A stretch of 64,000 nt of DNA, from the NCBI GenBank assembly GCA_035447605.1, contig DAOTHJ010000001.1, positions 62,001-126,000 of the forward strand, written 5' to 3'. Position numbers and translations under genes: made by a program. Below are positions 1 through 8,328 of this stretch, one piece after another (within the stretch, counting starts at the first letter, position 1; every line of letters begins with the position of its first letter). The notes under the pieces are model-generated. The model saw only the letters and a list, made by a program, of their open reading frames with translations, had not been told where the DNA came from and did not search any database. This DNA comes from UMGS1668 sp035447605 (GTDB lineage: Bacteria; Bacillota; Clostridia; Oscillospirales; Ruminococcaceae).

Positions 1-1
1 C

Positions 2-1522
2 CTGCCGGAGGAGAAGCTCCTCGGCGCGGCGGCCTCCCTTCTGGGGACGGACTCCGGCCTCGCCGCGGCGCTGGAAGCTTTATTGGACGAGCACCGTTTG
101 GAGATCTACGATAATGAGGGCCGGCGGTTTTTTTACCTGCCGGAGCTGTATGGCGCGGAGACTTCCGCCGCCGGAAGAATCAAACTGATGCTCGCCGGCG
201 GAGAGGAGCCCGCCCCTTCGGTCGAGGAAGCCATCTCCCTCATGGAAAAGGAGCTCGGCATCGAATACGATTCCTTACAGCGCAAGGCCCTCAAATGCGC
301 GCTCCGCAGCCATATCTTCGTGCTGACCGGCGGGCCCGGCACCGGCAAGACCACCACCCTCAACGCCCTGATCCGCCTGCTGGAGGAGATGGGCGAGAGC
401 GTGCTCCTCGCCGCGCCGACCGGGAGGGCCGCAAAACGCCTCTCCGAGCTGACCGGCCGAGAGGCAAAGACCATCCACCGGATGCTGGAGGTGGATTTTC
501 GCTCCGACGAACTGCACCCCACCTTCCGCAAAAACGAAAAGAATCCGCTTAAATGCGATACGCTAATCGTTGACGAGATGTCGATGGTGGACACGCTCCT
601 GTTTGACGCGCTGCTCCGGGCGCTGCCGTTCTCCTGCCGGCTGATTCTTGTCGGCGACGCGGACCAGCTGCCCTCCGTCGGCGCGGGAAACGTGCTGCGG
701 GATATTGTATCGTCGGATATCGTGCCTTCCGTCTGCCTTGACCGCATCTTCCGTCAGGCGGCGGAGAGCCGGATCGTCACGAACGCCCACGGGATCATCC
801 GCGGGGAACTGCCGGAGCTCGGCGCGAAGGAGGGAGATTTCTTCTTCCTCCCGCGGGCGACGGAAGCGGACGCCGCCGACGCGGTCTGCTCGCTCGTCTG
901 TAAGCGCCTGCCCGAGGCCTACGGCTTCTCGCCGGTCACGGATATCCAGGTGCTCTGCCCGGGACACCGGGGCAAGCTCGGCACATGGAACCTCAATCTC
1001 CGGCTTGAAAAGCTGCTGAACCCGGCGGATAAAAAGAAAGTTGAGTTCACCTACAACGGCGCCACGTTCCGGGAGGGCGACAAGGTCATGCAGATCCGCA
1101 ACAACTATGATACCGTCTGGCAGCGCGACGACGGCGAAATGGGTTCCGGCGTCTTTAACGGCGACATCGGCGTGATCGAGCGAATCGACCGCTCGATGCG
1201 GATGCTGACCGTCCGCTTCGACGACCGGAAGGCGGACTACCCGTTTGAAAATTCCGGCGAGCTTGAGCACGCCTATGCCGTCACGGTGCATAAAAGTCAA
1301 GGCTCCGAATTTGAGGCGGTGATTTTGCCGCTCTTCGATAAAAGCCCCCGCCTCAACTACCGCAACCTGCTCTATACCGCCGTCACCCGCGCAAGGAAAT
1401 TCCTTGTGATCGTCGGCACCGAGGAAGCGGTCGCCTATACCGTCCGGAACAACCGCCGGACCGGAAGATACACAAACCTCCGGCCGATGCTCGAGGAGAT
1501 ACTCCCCGGCGGAGGCCTTTAA
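2..1522 (+). CDS. recD2: RecD2-like ATP-dependent DNA helicase (5' end outside window)
   Basis: The reading frame is open from base 2 with no start inside the window, so this is the C-terminal 506 residues of a protein usually about 740 long. Superfamily 1B helicase motifs are in order: Walker A GGPGTGKTT (near base 330), Walker B DEMSMVD, motif III GDADQLPSVGAGN, arginine-bearing RIFRQA, then VTVHKSQGSEF and YTAVTRAR of the 2A/2B end. Stand-alone RecD2 enzymes (no RecBC) unwind DNA 5' to 3' and act in repair and fork restart in Bacillota. The N-terminal helix-hairpin-helix region is not visible. A TTG at base 83 is in frame but starts in the middle of the fold, so I do not take it as the real start. 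Confidence 0.9.
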   Translation: MPEEKLLGAAASLLGTDSGLAAALEALLDEHRLEIYDNEGRRFFYLPELYGAETSAAGRIKLMLAGGEEPAPSVEEAISLMEKELGIEYDSLQRKALKCALRSHIFVLTGGPGTGKTTTLNALIRLLEEMGESVLLAAPTGRAAKRLSELTGREAKTIHRMLEVDFRSDELHPTFRKNEKNPLKCDTLIVDEMSMVDTLLFDALLRALPFSCRLILVGDADQLPSVGAGNVLRDIVSSDIVPSVCLDRIFRQAAESRIVTNAHGIIRGELPELGAKEGDFFFLPRATEADAADAVCSLVCKRLPEAYGFSPVTDIQVLCPGHRGKLGTWNLNLRLEKLLNPADKKKVEFTYNGATFREGDKVMQIRNNYDTVWQRDDGEMGSGVFNGDIGVIERIDRSMRMLTVRFDDRKADYPFENSGELEHAYAVTVHKSQGSEFEAVILPLFDKSPRLNYRNLLYTAVTRARKFLVIVGTEEAVAYTVRNNRRTGRYTNLRPMLEEILPGGGL

Positions 1523-1699
1523 GGAGAGAAGCCCCGCTTTTTTCGGACCTTCGGGAGCCGATTCCCGGAATTCGGGCGGAAGCACCGGCTTCATAAAAGA
1601 AAGCAGACCGCGGAGACTGGCGGATTTTTTCCGCTTTTCTTCCGCTGCCGTCAGTCAGTTTCACGACATCACGCCTGCCAAGGATAAAGGAGAGAGGAT

Positions 1700-2713
1700 A
1701 TGCCTGCTGATATCGGAATCGACCTCGGCACCACAAAAATCATCATCTACGACACTTCCCGCGGAGTGGTTCTCTGCGAGCCCACGATCGTCGCCGTCGA
1801 TACGGACACCGGCGAGATTCTGAGCATCGGGGCGGAGGCCTACAAAATGATCGGAAGGACGCCTTCCCATATCGCCGCCATCCGCCCGCTTGAAAAGGGC
1901 GTCATCTCGGATTACCGCCTGACCAACGCGATCATCCGCTACTCGCTGCAGAAGATCTGCGGAGAGAGCTATTTTCGGCCGCGCGTCACGGTCTGCGTGC
2001 CGAGCGCGATCACCGACGTGGAGCAGCGCGCGGTCGTCGAGGCCGCCGTTGCCGCCGGCGCCAGAAAGGTGTTCCTGATCGAGGAGCCGGTCGCGGCCGC
2101 CATCGGGGCGGGGCTCGACATCTCCAAGCCGGTCGGCCAGATGGTCGTGGATATCGGCGGCGGCACCACGGATATCGCCGTGCTTTCGCTCTCCGGCGTC
2201 GTATGCAAAAACTCCGTCAAGGTCGCCGGAAACCTCTTCGACGAGGAGATCATTCGCTACATCCGCGCCAAGCACGGGCTTCTGATCGGCGAGCGCACGG
2301 CCGAGGAAGCCAAAAAGGCCGTCGGCACCTGCTGGAGCTTCGACGACGACCGCACCTTTGATGTGAAGGGCCGCAACCTGATGACCGGCCTGCCTAGCAA
2401 GGTGACGGTCGGCTGGCAGGAGATCTCTGAGATCTGCTACGATCTTGCCTCGCAGATCGCTCTTGCGGTTCAGAAGGTCTTTGAAAAGACGCCGCCGGAG
2501 CTCTCCGGAGACATTCGGACTTCCGGCGTGCTGCTGACCGGCGGGGGCGCCATGTTGCACGGGCTGGACCTCTACCTCTCCAAGCGGTTCGGCACCGAAT
2601 TCCGCGTCGCGGAAAATCCAGTGGAATGCGTCGCCATCGGAACCGGAAAGTCCTTTGCGCTGACCGGCTACCTGCGCGACTGCGTGACCGAGATGAACCG
2701 CACTCATAACTGA
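1700..2713 (+). CDS. mreB: MreB/Mbl-family rod-shape actin homologue
   Basis: 337 residues, the usual MreB length. The actin-fold nucleotide-binding signatures are present: phosphate-1 loop DIGIDLGTTKIIIYD at the N-terminus, the PSAITDVEQRAVVEAA segment, phosphate-2 DIGGGTTDIAVLS, and adenosine loop LLTGGGAMLHGLD near the C-terminus. MreB filaments move under the membrane and organise the elongation cell-wall synthases. The ATG follows an AAAGGAGAG ribosome binding site. There is no mreC/mreD next door, which fits the second MreB-type paralogue (Mbl or MreBH) found away from the mreBCD operon in many Bacillota; which paralogue this is cannot be settled here. Confidence 0.88.
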   Translation: MPADIGIDLGTTKIIIYDTSRGVVLCEPTIVAVDTDTGEILSIGAEAYKMIGRTPSHIAAIRPLEKGVISDYRLTNAIIRYSLQKICGESYFRPRVTVCVPSAITDVEQRAVVEAAVAAGARKVFLIEEPVAAAIGAGLDISKPVGQMVVDIGGGTTDIAVLSLSGVVCKNSVKVAGNLFDEEIIRYIRAKHGLLIGERTAEEAKKAVGTCWSFDDDRTFDVKGRNLMTGLPSKVTVGWQEISEICYDLASQIALAVQKVFEKTPPELSGDIRTSGVLLTGGGAMLHGLDLYLSKRFGTEFRVAENPVECVAIGTGKSFALTGYLRDCVTEMNRTHN

Positions 2714-2824
2714 AAAAAGGAAAATTTCCGGAATTTTTTTACGGAACCCGCATGCGGATGCCGGAGAGCCTCCGATCTCCCATGGAGGAACCCGCCTTCT
2801 TCGCAGCCGGAATGGAACAAAAAG

Positions 2825-4579
2825 ATGCAGACAACAAAAAAGAAACGCAATCTGACCCGATTTCTTCCGTATTATAAGCCCTATCTGCCTACGATGGCGC
2901 TCGATCTCCTCTGCGCGCTGCTGACCACCATCTGCGAGATCGTTCTGCCGATCTTGGTACGGAAGATCACAAACACCGCCACAACGGATCTCGCCTTGCT
3001 GACGCCGCGCCTCATTCTCAGCGTGGCCGGCATTTATATCCTTCTGCGCATCATCGACACCGCCGCCAACTACTACATGATCCGCGTCGGCCACATGATG
3101 GGCGCCAGACTCGAGACGGATATGCGCAATGACCTGTTCTCACATCTGCAGGAACTGTCCTTCTCGTTTTACAGCAACACCAAGGTCGGCCAATTGATGA
3201 GCCGCATCACCCGGGATCTGTTTGATATCACCGAATTCTCCCATCACTGCCCGGAAGAAGTCTTCATCGCGCTGCTGAAATTCGTCGCCTCCTTCCTGAT
3301 CCTCGCCAACGTCAACCTGACGCTGACCGTCATCATCTACGCCATGATTCCGCTGATGGCGATTTTCGTCCTGCGGATGCAGGCGGTGCTCGGCAAGGCG
3401 TTTACGAGCGAGAAGGAACAGATCGGCCGAATCAACGCCCAGGTGGAGGACAGCCTGCTCGGCATCCGGGTGGTCAAGAGCTTCTCCAACGAGGAGATCG
3501 AAAAGGAAAAATTCCGCGAGGGCAACCACACCTTCCTTGATATCAAAAATCAGGCTTATATTTATCTCGCCCAGCTTCACTGCGGCATCCGCTTCTTCGA
3601 CGGCATGATGTACATCCTTGTGGTCACGGCCGGCGCCTTCTTCATGATGTCCGGGAAGATCTCCGTCGGCGATTTCGTTGCCTACCTGCTCTACACCGCC
3701 ACACTGCTCGCGACCGTCAGCCGGCTTGCCGAATTCACCGAGACCTTTATGCAGGGCCTGACCGGCATCAACCGCTTCTTTGAAATCATGGACGTCCAGC
3801 CGGAAATCACCGACAGCCCCGATGCGGAGTCCATCGGCGAGGTGACCGGCGATATCGTCTTCGACCACGTCACTTTCCGCTATGAGGATAGCGGCTCCGA
3901 CGTCCTTTCCGGCATTGACCTGCACGTTTGCCCCGGCGAGAACGTCGCTTTGATCGGCCCCTCCGGCGGCGGAAAGACGACGCTCTCCAACCTGATCCCG
4001 CGCTTTTACGACGTCACCGCCGGCCGGATTCTGCTCGACGGAAAAGATATCCGCAAAGTCACGCTCAAAAGCCTGCGCGCCAATATCGGCGTCGTTCAGC
4101 AGGAGGTCTATCTCTTCTCCGGCTCCGTCTATGAAAATATCCTCTACGGCAAGCCGGACGCCTCGCGGGAGGAGGTCGTCGAGGCCGCGAAGCTCGCCGG
4201 CGCCGACGACTTCATCAACGCGCTGCCGGACGGCTACGACACCTACGTCGGCGAGCGCGGCGTGAAACTCTCCGGCGGGCAGAAACAGCGCATCAGCATC
4301 GCCCGCGTCTTTCTGAAGAATCCGCCGGTGCTGATTCTCGACGAGGCGACCTCCGCGCTCGACAACGAGAGCGAGCATGTGGTTCAGCAGAGCCTTGAGA
4401 GGCTCTCCAAGGGCCGCACCGTCTTCACCATCGCACACCGGCTCTCCACGATCCGTAGCGCCAAGATCATCCTCGTGCTCACGAAGGACGGCATCGTGGA
4501 GCAGGGCTCCCACGACGAACTGATGGCCGAAGAGGGCGTCTATTACAATCTGCAAAAAATCTCCGGCTACATTCAATAA
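2825..4579 (+). CDS. ABC exporter, fused membrane and ATPase domains
   Basis: 584 residues with a six-helix exporter domain (about residues 15-320) followed by one nucleotide-binding domain. The ATPase has canonical elements: Walker A GPSGGGKTT near residue 377, Q-loop VVQQEVYLFSG, signature LSGGQKQR, Walker B LILDEATSALD with the catalytic glutamate, and the H-loop in FTIAHRLST. With a full consensus set it should work as a homodimer, as MsbA or Sav1866 do. Substrate cannot be told; lipid or drug export is typical of the family. It stands alone after mreB with a weak ribosome site. The next gene is convergent and separated by a hairpin. Confidence 0.88.
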   Translation: MQTTKKKRNLTRFLPYYKPYLPTMALDLLCALLTTICEIVLPILVRKITNTATTDLALLTPRLILSVAGIYILLRIIDTAANYYMIRVGHMMGARLETDMRNDLFSHLQELSFSFYSNTKVGQLMSRITRDLFDITEFSHHCPEEVFIALLKFVASFLILANVNLTLTVIIYAMIPLMAIFVLRMQAVLGKAFTSEKEQIGRINAQVEDSLLGIRVVKSFSNEEIEKEKFREGNHTFLDIKNQAYIYLAQLHCGIRFFDGMMYILVVTAGAFFMMSGKISVGDFVAYLLYTATLLATVSRLAEFTETFMQGLTGINRFFEIMDVQPEITDSPDAESIGEVTGDIVFDHVTFRYEDSGSDVLSGIDLHVCPGENVALIGPSGGGKTTLSNLIPRFYDVTAGRILLDGKDIRKVTLKSLRANIGVVQQEVYLFSGSVYENILYGKPDASREEVVEAAKLAGADDFINALPDGYDTYVGERGVKLSGGQKQRISIARVFLKNPPVLILDEATSALDNESEHVVQQSLERLSKGRTVFTIAHRLSTIRSAKIILVLTKDGIVEQGSHDELMAEEGVYYNLQKISGYIQ

Positions 4580-4638
4580 AAACCGACCATGCACGGCGGC
4601 AACATCTCCATAAAGATCGCCGGCTTCATATCGATAAA

Positions 4639-4677
4639 AAACAGGCGCCACAGCTTTTTTGCCGTGGTGCCTGTCTG
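4639..4677 (-). terminator. Intrinsic terminator between convergent genes
   Basis: An 11-bp stem (ACAGGCGCCAC against GTGGTGCCTGT, one mismatch) has a short loop; read on the minus strand it is followed by a run of T. It lies directly after the CDF transporter stop and probably also catches reads from the plus-strand ABC gene. Confidence 0.8.
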
Positions 4678-4691
4678 ATTTTATGGTAGTT

Positions 4692-5879
4692 TTATGTTTC
4701 GGTCTCTTCCGAAGCGCCGTTGACATCCTGATCGACATCCACGACGGCAAAATAATTGCCGAGCGTGCCGACCAGCTGGCCGATCTGAGTCCTGACCTCA
4801 CTGTCGGTCATTTTAAGGTCGAACGGAACAACCACGTCGAAGATGACGTTCGTATGCGTCGGACCGGAGACCATGCGGAAATCATGGATCGTCAGCCGCG
4901 CGTCGATCGTCCTCACAAGCTCCTTCACCTTTTCCCTCGTCTCGTTGGTGAGCTCGTCGCGGGTATCGATCGGATCCATGTGGATGATGGCGAGGCAGTG
5001 CATCTCCTCGCGGATATCCTTCTCGATGTTGTCGATCGTGTCGTGCGCCGCCATAATATCCGCGTCGCAGGGCACCTCCGCATGGAGCGAAACCATCATG
5101 CGGCCCGGACCGTAGTTATGTACGATCAGGTCGTGGATGCCGATGATACCCTCGTGGGAGAGGACGATCTCCTGAATGCGGTGGACAAAGATCGGGTCCG
5201 GCGGCGTTCCGACCAGCAGGTCGACGGTCCCCTTCGCCGCCAGAATACCGGTGCGGAGAATGAAGGCCGCCACAACGATACCGCACCAGCCGTCGATCAT
5301 CCAGTTGGTATACATGCCCACCAACGAAGAGACCAGCACGGCAAACGTGGTGATCGCATCGGAAAAGCTATCCAGCGCGGTGGCATCCATGGCCGCCGAT
5401 TTGATCTTCTTTCCGATCGCATGGTTATAATAATACATGTAGCTTTTGACAAGGATGGAAGCGATAAGAATCACAAAGGTGAAGAGCGAATACTCCGCCT
5501 CCGTGGGATTCACGATCTTTTCGACCGAGCTTTTGACGAGTTCGACGCCCATCATAACGATCAGCAGGGAAACGATCAGCCCGGAGACATATTCGAGGCG
5601 GCCGTGCCCGAAGGGATGCTCCATATCCGGCTTCCGCGAGGAGAGCTTGAAACCGAGCACCGTGATGATGGAGGACCCCGCATCGGAGAGGTTGTTGAAC
5701 GCGTCGGCGGTGACGGCAATCGAGCCGCTGACGGCGCCGGCGATAAATTTCCCGAGGAAGAGCAAAATATTGAAGAAGATCCCCACGTTGCCGCAGAGAT
5801 ACCCATAGGCCACGCGGACGTCCGGATTTTCATAGTCGTTTCTGTTAGGAATCAGTTTTTTTGCCAGCCAACGGATCAT
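4692..5879 (-). CDS. Cation diffusion facilitator (CDF) family metal exporter
   Basis: 395 residues: a transmembrane domain (about residues 20-210) and a long cytoplasmic part. The metal-site motifs are ADAFNNLSDAGSS in helix 2 and DSFSDAITT in helix 5. The NNxxD plus DxxxD pattern resembles CDF proteins linked to manganese export (MneP type) rather than the HxxxD of zinc transporters; this is inference. The family exchanges divalent metal for protons. The C-terminus has two ferredoxin-like segments, longer than the minimal CDF. I chose the ATG at 5879 because GGAGG lies 7 nt before it; the frame also has upstream ATGs without a ribosome site. Confidence 0.87.
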   Translation of the reverse strand: MIRWLAKKLIPNRNDYENPDVRVAYGYLCGNVGIFFNILLFLGKFIAGAVSGSIAVTADAFNNLSDAGSSIITVLGFKLSSRKPDMEHPFGHGRLEYVSGLIVSLLIVMMGVELVKSSVEKIVNPTEAEYSLFTFVILIASILVKSYMYYYNHAIGKKIKSAAMDATALDSFSDAITTFAVLVSSLVGMYTNWMIDGWCGIVVAAFILRTGILAAKGTVDLLVGTPPDPIFVHRIQEIVLSHEGIIGIHDLIVHNYGPGRMMVSLHAEVPCDADIMAAHDTIDNIEKDIREEMHCLAIIHMDPIDTRDELTNETREKVKELVRTIDARLTIHDFRMVSGPTHTNVIFDVVVPFDLKMTDSEVRTQIGQLVGTLGNYFAVVDVDQDVNGASEETET

Positions 5880-6013
5880 CTGCTTGCCTCCTTCCATAAT
5901 ATGCCGACTCATGAGCATTACCCGCTACTATATCACAGCAAAAATCATTTGTCCATAACCATTTTTCATAAAAATTTCTTCCTCAATTTGTGTGGTTCGT
6001 TAAAAATGCGGCA

Positions 6014-6042
6014 TTGACAAATCGCGGAAATCTCTCTATACT
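6014..6042 (+). promoter_or_regulatory. Sigma-A promoter of the marR-ABC operon
   Basis: Perfect TTGACA at 6014-6019 and TATACT at 6037-6042 are separated by exactly 17 bp. The operator palindromes begin 5 bp after the -10. Confidence 0.85.
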
Positions 6043-6046
6043 GATT

Positions 6047-6075
6047 GTTAGCCGATTAACAGTTAGCCGGCTAAC
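6047..6075 (+). promoter_or_regulatory. Tandem MarR operator half-palindromes
   Basis: GTTAGCCGGCTAAC at 6062-6075 is a perfect 14-bp palindrome, and GTTAGCCGATTAAC at 6047-6060 is a one-base variant, 15 bp away centre to centre. They cover the expected transcription start, so a bound repressor would block initiation. The regulator encoded just downstream is the likely ligand-responsive binder. Confidence 0.8.
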
Positions 6076-6094
6076 GATTTAGGGGGCGATTTTT

Positions 6095-6607
6095 TTGAAC
6101 GGCAGTTACCGCAACATCGCGGAGCATTTCCGCCGCTTCTGGATGCTGCGTAAGATTAAAATTCAGAGCCTCACCGGTGATTTTTCCTGCCGGTTCGGCC
6201 AGTTTCCGCTGCTCGGATATGTGGAGCAGCACGACGGCTGCACGCAGCAGGAGGCGGCGGAGGCCATGAGCGTCTCCGCACCGGCGGTGGCGGTCTCGGT
6301 AAAGCGGCTTCAGAAGGCAGGATTTCTAAAAAAGGAAGCCGATCCGGATAATCTGCGGAAAAGCCGGCTCTCCCTCACCGAAGCCGGCAGAGAGACCGCG
6401 CAGGCCTTCCGCCAAAATTTTGACGAGCTGGATGCGGCGACGTTTGGCTGCCTCTCGTCGGAGGAGGCGGAGGCGCTCTCCGGCCTGATGAAAAAGATCA
6501 CCGATCATCTCACCGCCACAATGGCCGACAGCCCGGAAATGGAAAGGGCGCTCTCTTTCCGACCGGAAATCACAGAAGAAAAGGACGAACGTGCAACTCA
6601 TGATTAA
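6095..6607 (+). CDS. MarR-family transcriptional regulator
   Basis: 170 residues with a winged-helix core. The helix-turn-helix reads QQEAAEAMSVSAPAVAVSVKRLQKAGFLKKEADPDNLRKSRLSLTE in sections, with the beta-wing DxxxxRKSRLSLT typical of MarR. The start is TTG at 6095, placed 6 nt after AGGGGGCGA. The protein probably binds the two palindromes at its own promoter and represses itself and the two ABC genes, releasing on binding a toxic small molecule. It overlaps the following ABC gene by 17 bp, so the two are translated together. Confidence 0.88.
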   Translation: MNGSYRNIAEHFRRFWMLRKIKIQSLTGDFSCRFGQFPLLGYVEQHDGCTQQEAAEAMSVSAPAVAVSVKRLQKAGFLKKEADPDNLRKSRLSLTEAGRETAQAFRQNFDELDAATFGCLSSEEAEALSGLMKKITDHLTATMADSPEMERALSFRPEITEEKDERATHD

Positions 6608-8327
6608 AAAACTTCTTCCTTATATGAAAGGATACGAAAAAGAGGCGGCGCTCGCTCCGGTCACCGTCATCTTTGAGGTGCTCATCGAGATCCTGATCCC
6701 CTTTTTGATGGCCAAGATCGTCGACGTGGGCATCGCAAACCGGGATGTCGCCTATGTGGCGAAGCTGGGCGGCATCATGGTGGGAATGGCGCTGTTTTCG
6801 ATGACCTGCGGCGCGCTCTCCGGCAAATTCGCGGCCACCGCCTCGACAGGCTTCGCCTGCAACCTGCGCAAGGCGCTCTTTAATAAAATTCAGGATTTCT
6901 CCTTCGCCAACACCGACCGCTTCAGCACGGCCTCGCTTGTCACCCGGATGACCGCGGACGTCACCAACGTGCAGAACGCCGCCATGGATATGGTCCGCGT
7001 CATGTTCCGCGCGCCGGTGATGCTGGTCTCCGCGCTTATCATCACGATCCTCATGAACGCCGAGCTTTCTTCGGTCTTTCTGATCGTCATCCCGGCGGTG
7101 GGGCTGCTGCTCGCCTTTTTTATGGCGAAGGCACACCCGCTCTTCACGAAGATGCTCAAAAAATACGACGCCATGAATGCCTCCGTACAGGAGGATCTGA
7201 TCGGCATCCGCGTGATCAAGGCGTTCGTTCGGAAGGATTTTGAGAACGAAAAGTTCACCGCCTCCGCCGACGACCTCCGCGCCGCCCAGAGAAAGGCCGA
7301 AAACCTGATCGTCTTTGCGATGCCGCTGATGACGCTTGCGATGTACGCCTGCATCCTGTCGATCTTCTGGTTCGGCGGGCATGCCGTCATCGAGGGGACG
7401 ATGCTGACCGGCGAACTCATCAGCTTCATCACCTACGTCGGGCAGATTCTGATGTCGCTCGTCATGATTGCGATGGTCTTTGTAAACCTGGTGCTCTCAA
7501 AGGCCTCCGCAAAGCGCATCATCGAGGTGCTTGACGAAAAAATCGATATCACCGACGACGAAGCCGACCCGGCGCTCAAACCGGCGGACGGCTCGATCTC
7601 CTTCGACCATGTGGATTTCTCCTACGCGAAGGACCCGAAAAACCTGACGCTCATCGACGTCAGTCTTTCGATCCGCTCCGGCGAGACCATCGGCATCATC
7701 GGCGGCACCGGATCGGCCAAAACCACCTTCGTACAACTGATTCCACGGCTCTATGACGTCGGCGGCGGCCATGTATCGGTCGGCGGCCATGACGTACGGG
7801 ACTACAAGCTCAAGAACCTGCGCGATGCGGTCGCGATGGTGCTTCAGAAGAACGTCCTCTTCTCCGGCACGATCCGCGACAACCTGAAATGGGGAAACCC
7901 GGATGCCTCCGACGAGGAGATGTTTGAGGCCGCAAAAGCCGCGCAGGCTAACGATTTTATTCTCTCCTTCCCGGATGGATACGATACCGACCTCGGACAG
8001 GGCGGCGTCAACGTCTCCGGCGGCCAGAAGCAGCGCCTCTGCATCGCCAGAGCCTTGCTCGCCCGACCGAAGATCCTGATCCTCGACGACAGCACCTCCG
8101 CGGTCGATACCGCGACCGACGCGAAGATCCGCGCGGCTTTCCGCGAGAAACGGGCGGACATGACCGTCCTCATCATCGCGCAGCGGATCGCCTCCGTGAT
8201 GGATGCCGACCGCATCCTCGTTCTGGAGAACGGAAAAATCGCGGACTGCGGCACCCACGAGGAACTGCTCGCTCACAGCCCGATTTACCGCGAAGTCTAT
8301 GAATCCCAGCAGAAAGGGGATGACTGA
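6591..8327 (+). CDS. Heterodimeric ABC exporter, degenerate-site subunit
   Basis: 578 residues, six membrane helices and a C-terminal ATPase. The ATPase departs from consensus: Walker A is GGTGSAKTT (A for G before K), and Walker B ends LILDDSTSAVD, so the catalytic glutamate is aspartate. The signature VSGGQKQR is normal. This is the pattern of the BmrC/LmrC/TM287-type partner, whose own ATP site binds but barely hydrolyses. GTG at 6591 is preferred because AAGGA lies 7-8 nt before it; an ATG at 6600 is the alternative. The partner follows with almost no gap. Drug or lipid export is likely, with the MarR gene giving induction. Confidence 0.88.
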   Translation: MQLMIKKLLPYMKGYEKEAALAPVTVIFEVLIEILIPFLMAKIVDVGIANRDVAYVAKLGGIMVGMALFSMTCGALSGKFAATASTGFACNLRKALFNKIQDFSFANTDRFSTASLVTRMTADVTNVQNAAMDMVRVMFRAPVMLVSALIITILMNAELSSVFLIVIPAVGLLLAFFMAKAHPLFTKMLKKYDAMNASVQEDLIGIRVIKAFVRKDFENEKFTASADDLRAAQRKAENLIVFAMPLMTLAMYACILSIFWFGGHAVIEGTMLTGELISFITYVGQILMSLVMIAMVFVNLVLSKASAKRIIEVLDEKIDITDDEADPALKPADGSISFDHVDFSYAKDPKNLTLIDVSLSIRSGETIGIIGGTGSAKTTFVQLIPRLYDVGGGHVSVGGHDVRDYKLKNLRDAVAMVLQKNVLFSGTIRDNLKWGNPDASDEEMFEAAKAAQANDFILSFPDGYDTDLGQGGVNVSGGQKQRLCIARALLARPKILILDDSTSAVDTATDAKIRAAFREKRADMTVLIIAQRIASVMDADRILVLENGKIADCGTHEELLAHSPIYREVYESQQKGDD

Positions 8328-8328
8328 A

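Noticed and set aside
1661..3094. 477-residue minus-strand frame over mreB
   Set aside because: Shadow of mreB, whose actin motifs and ribosome site are clear.
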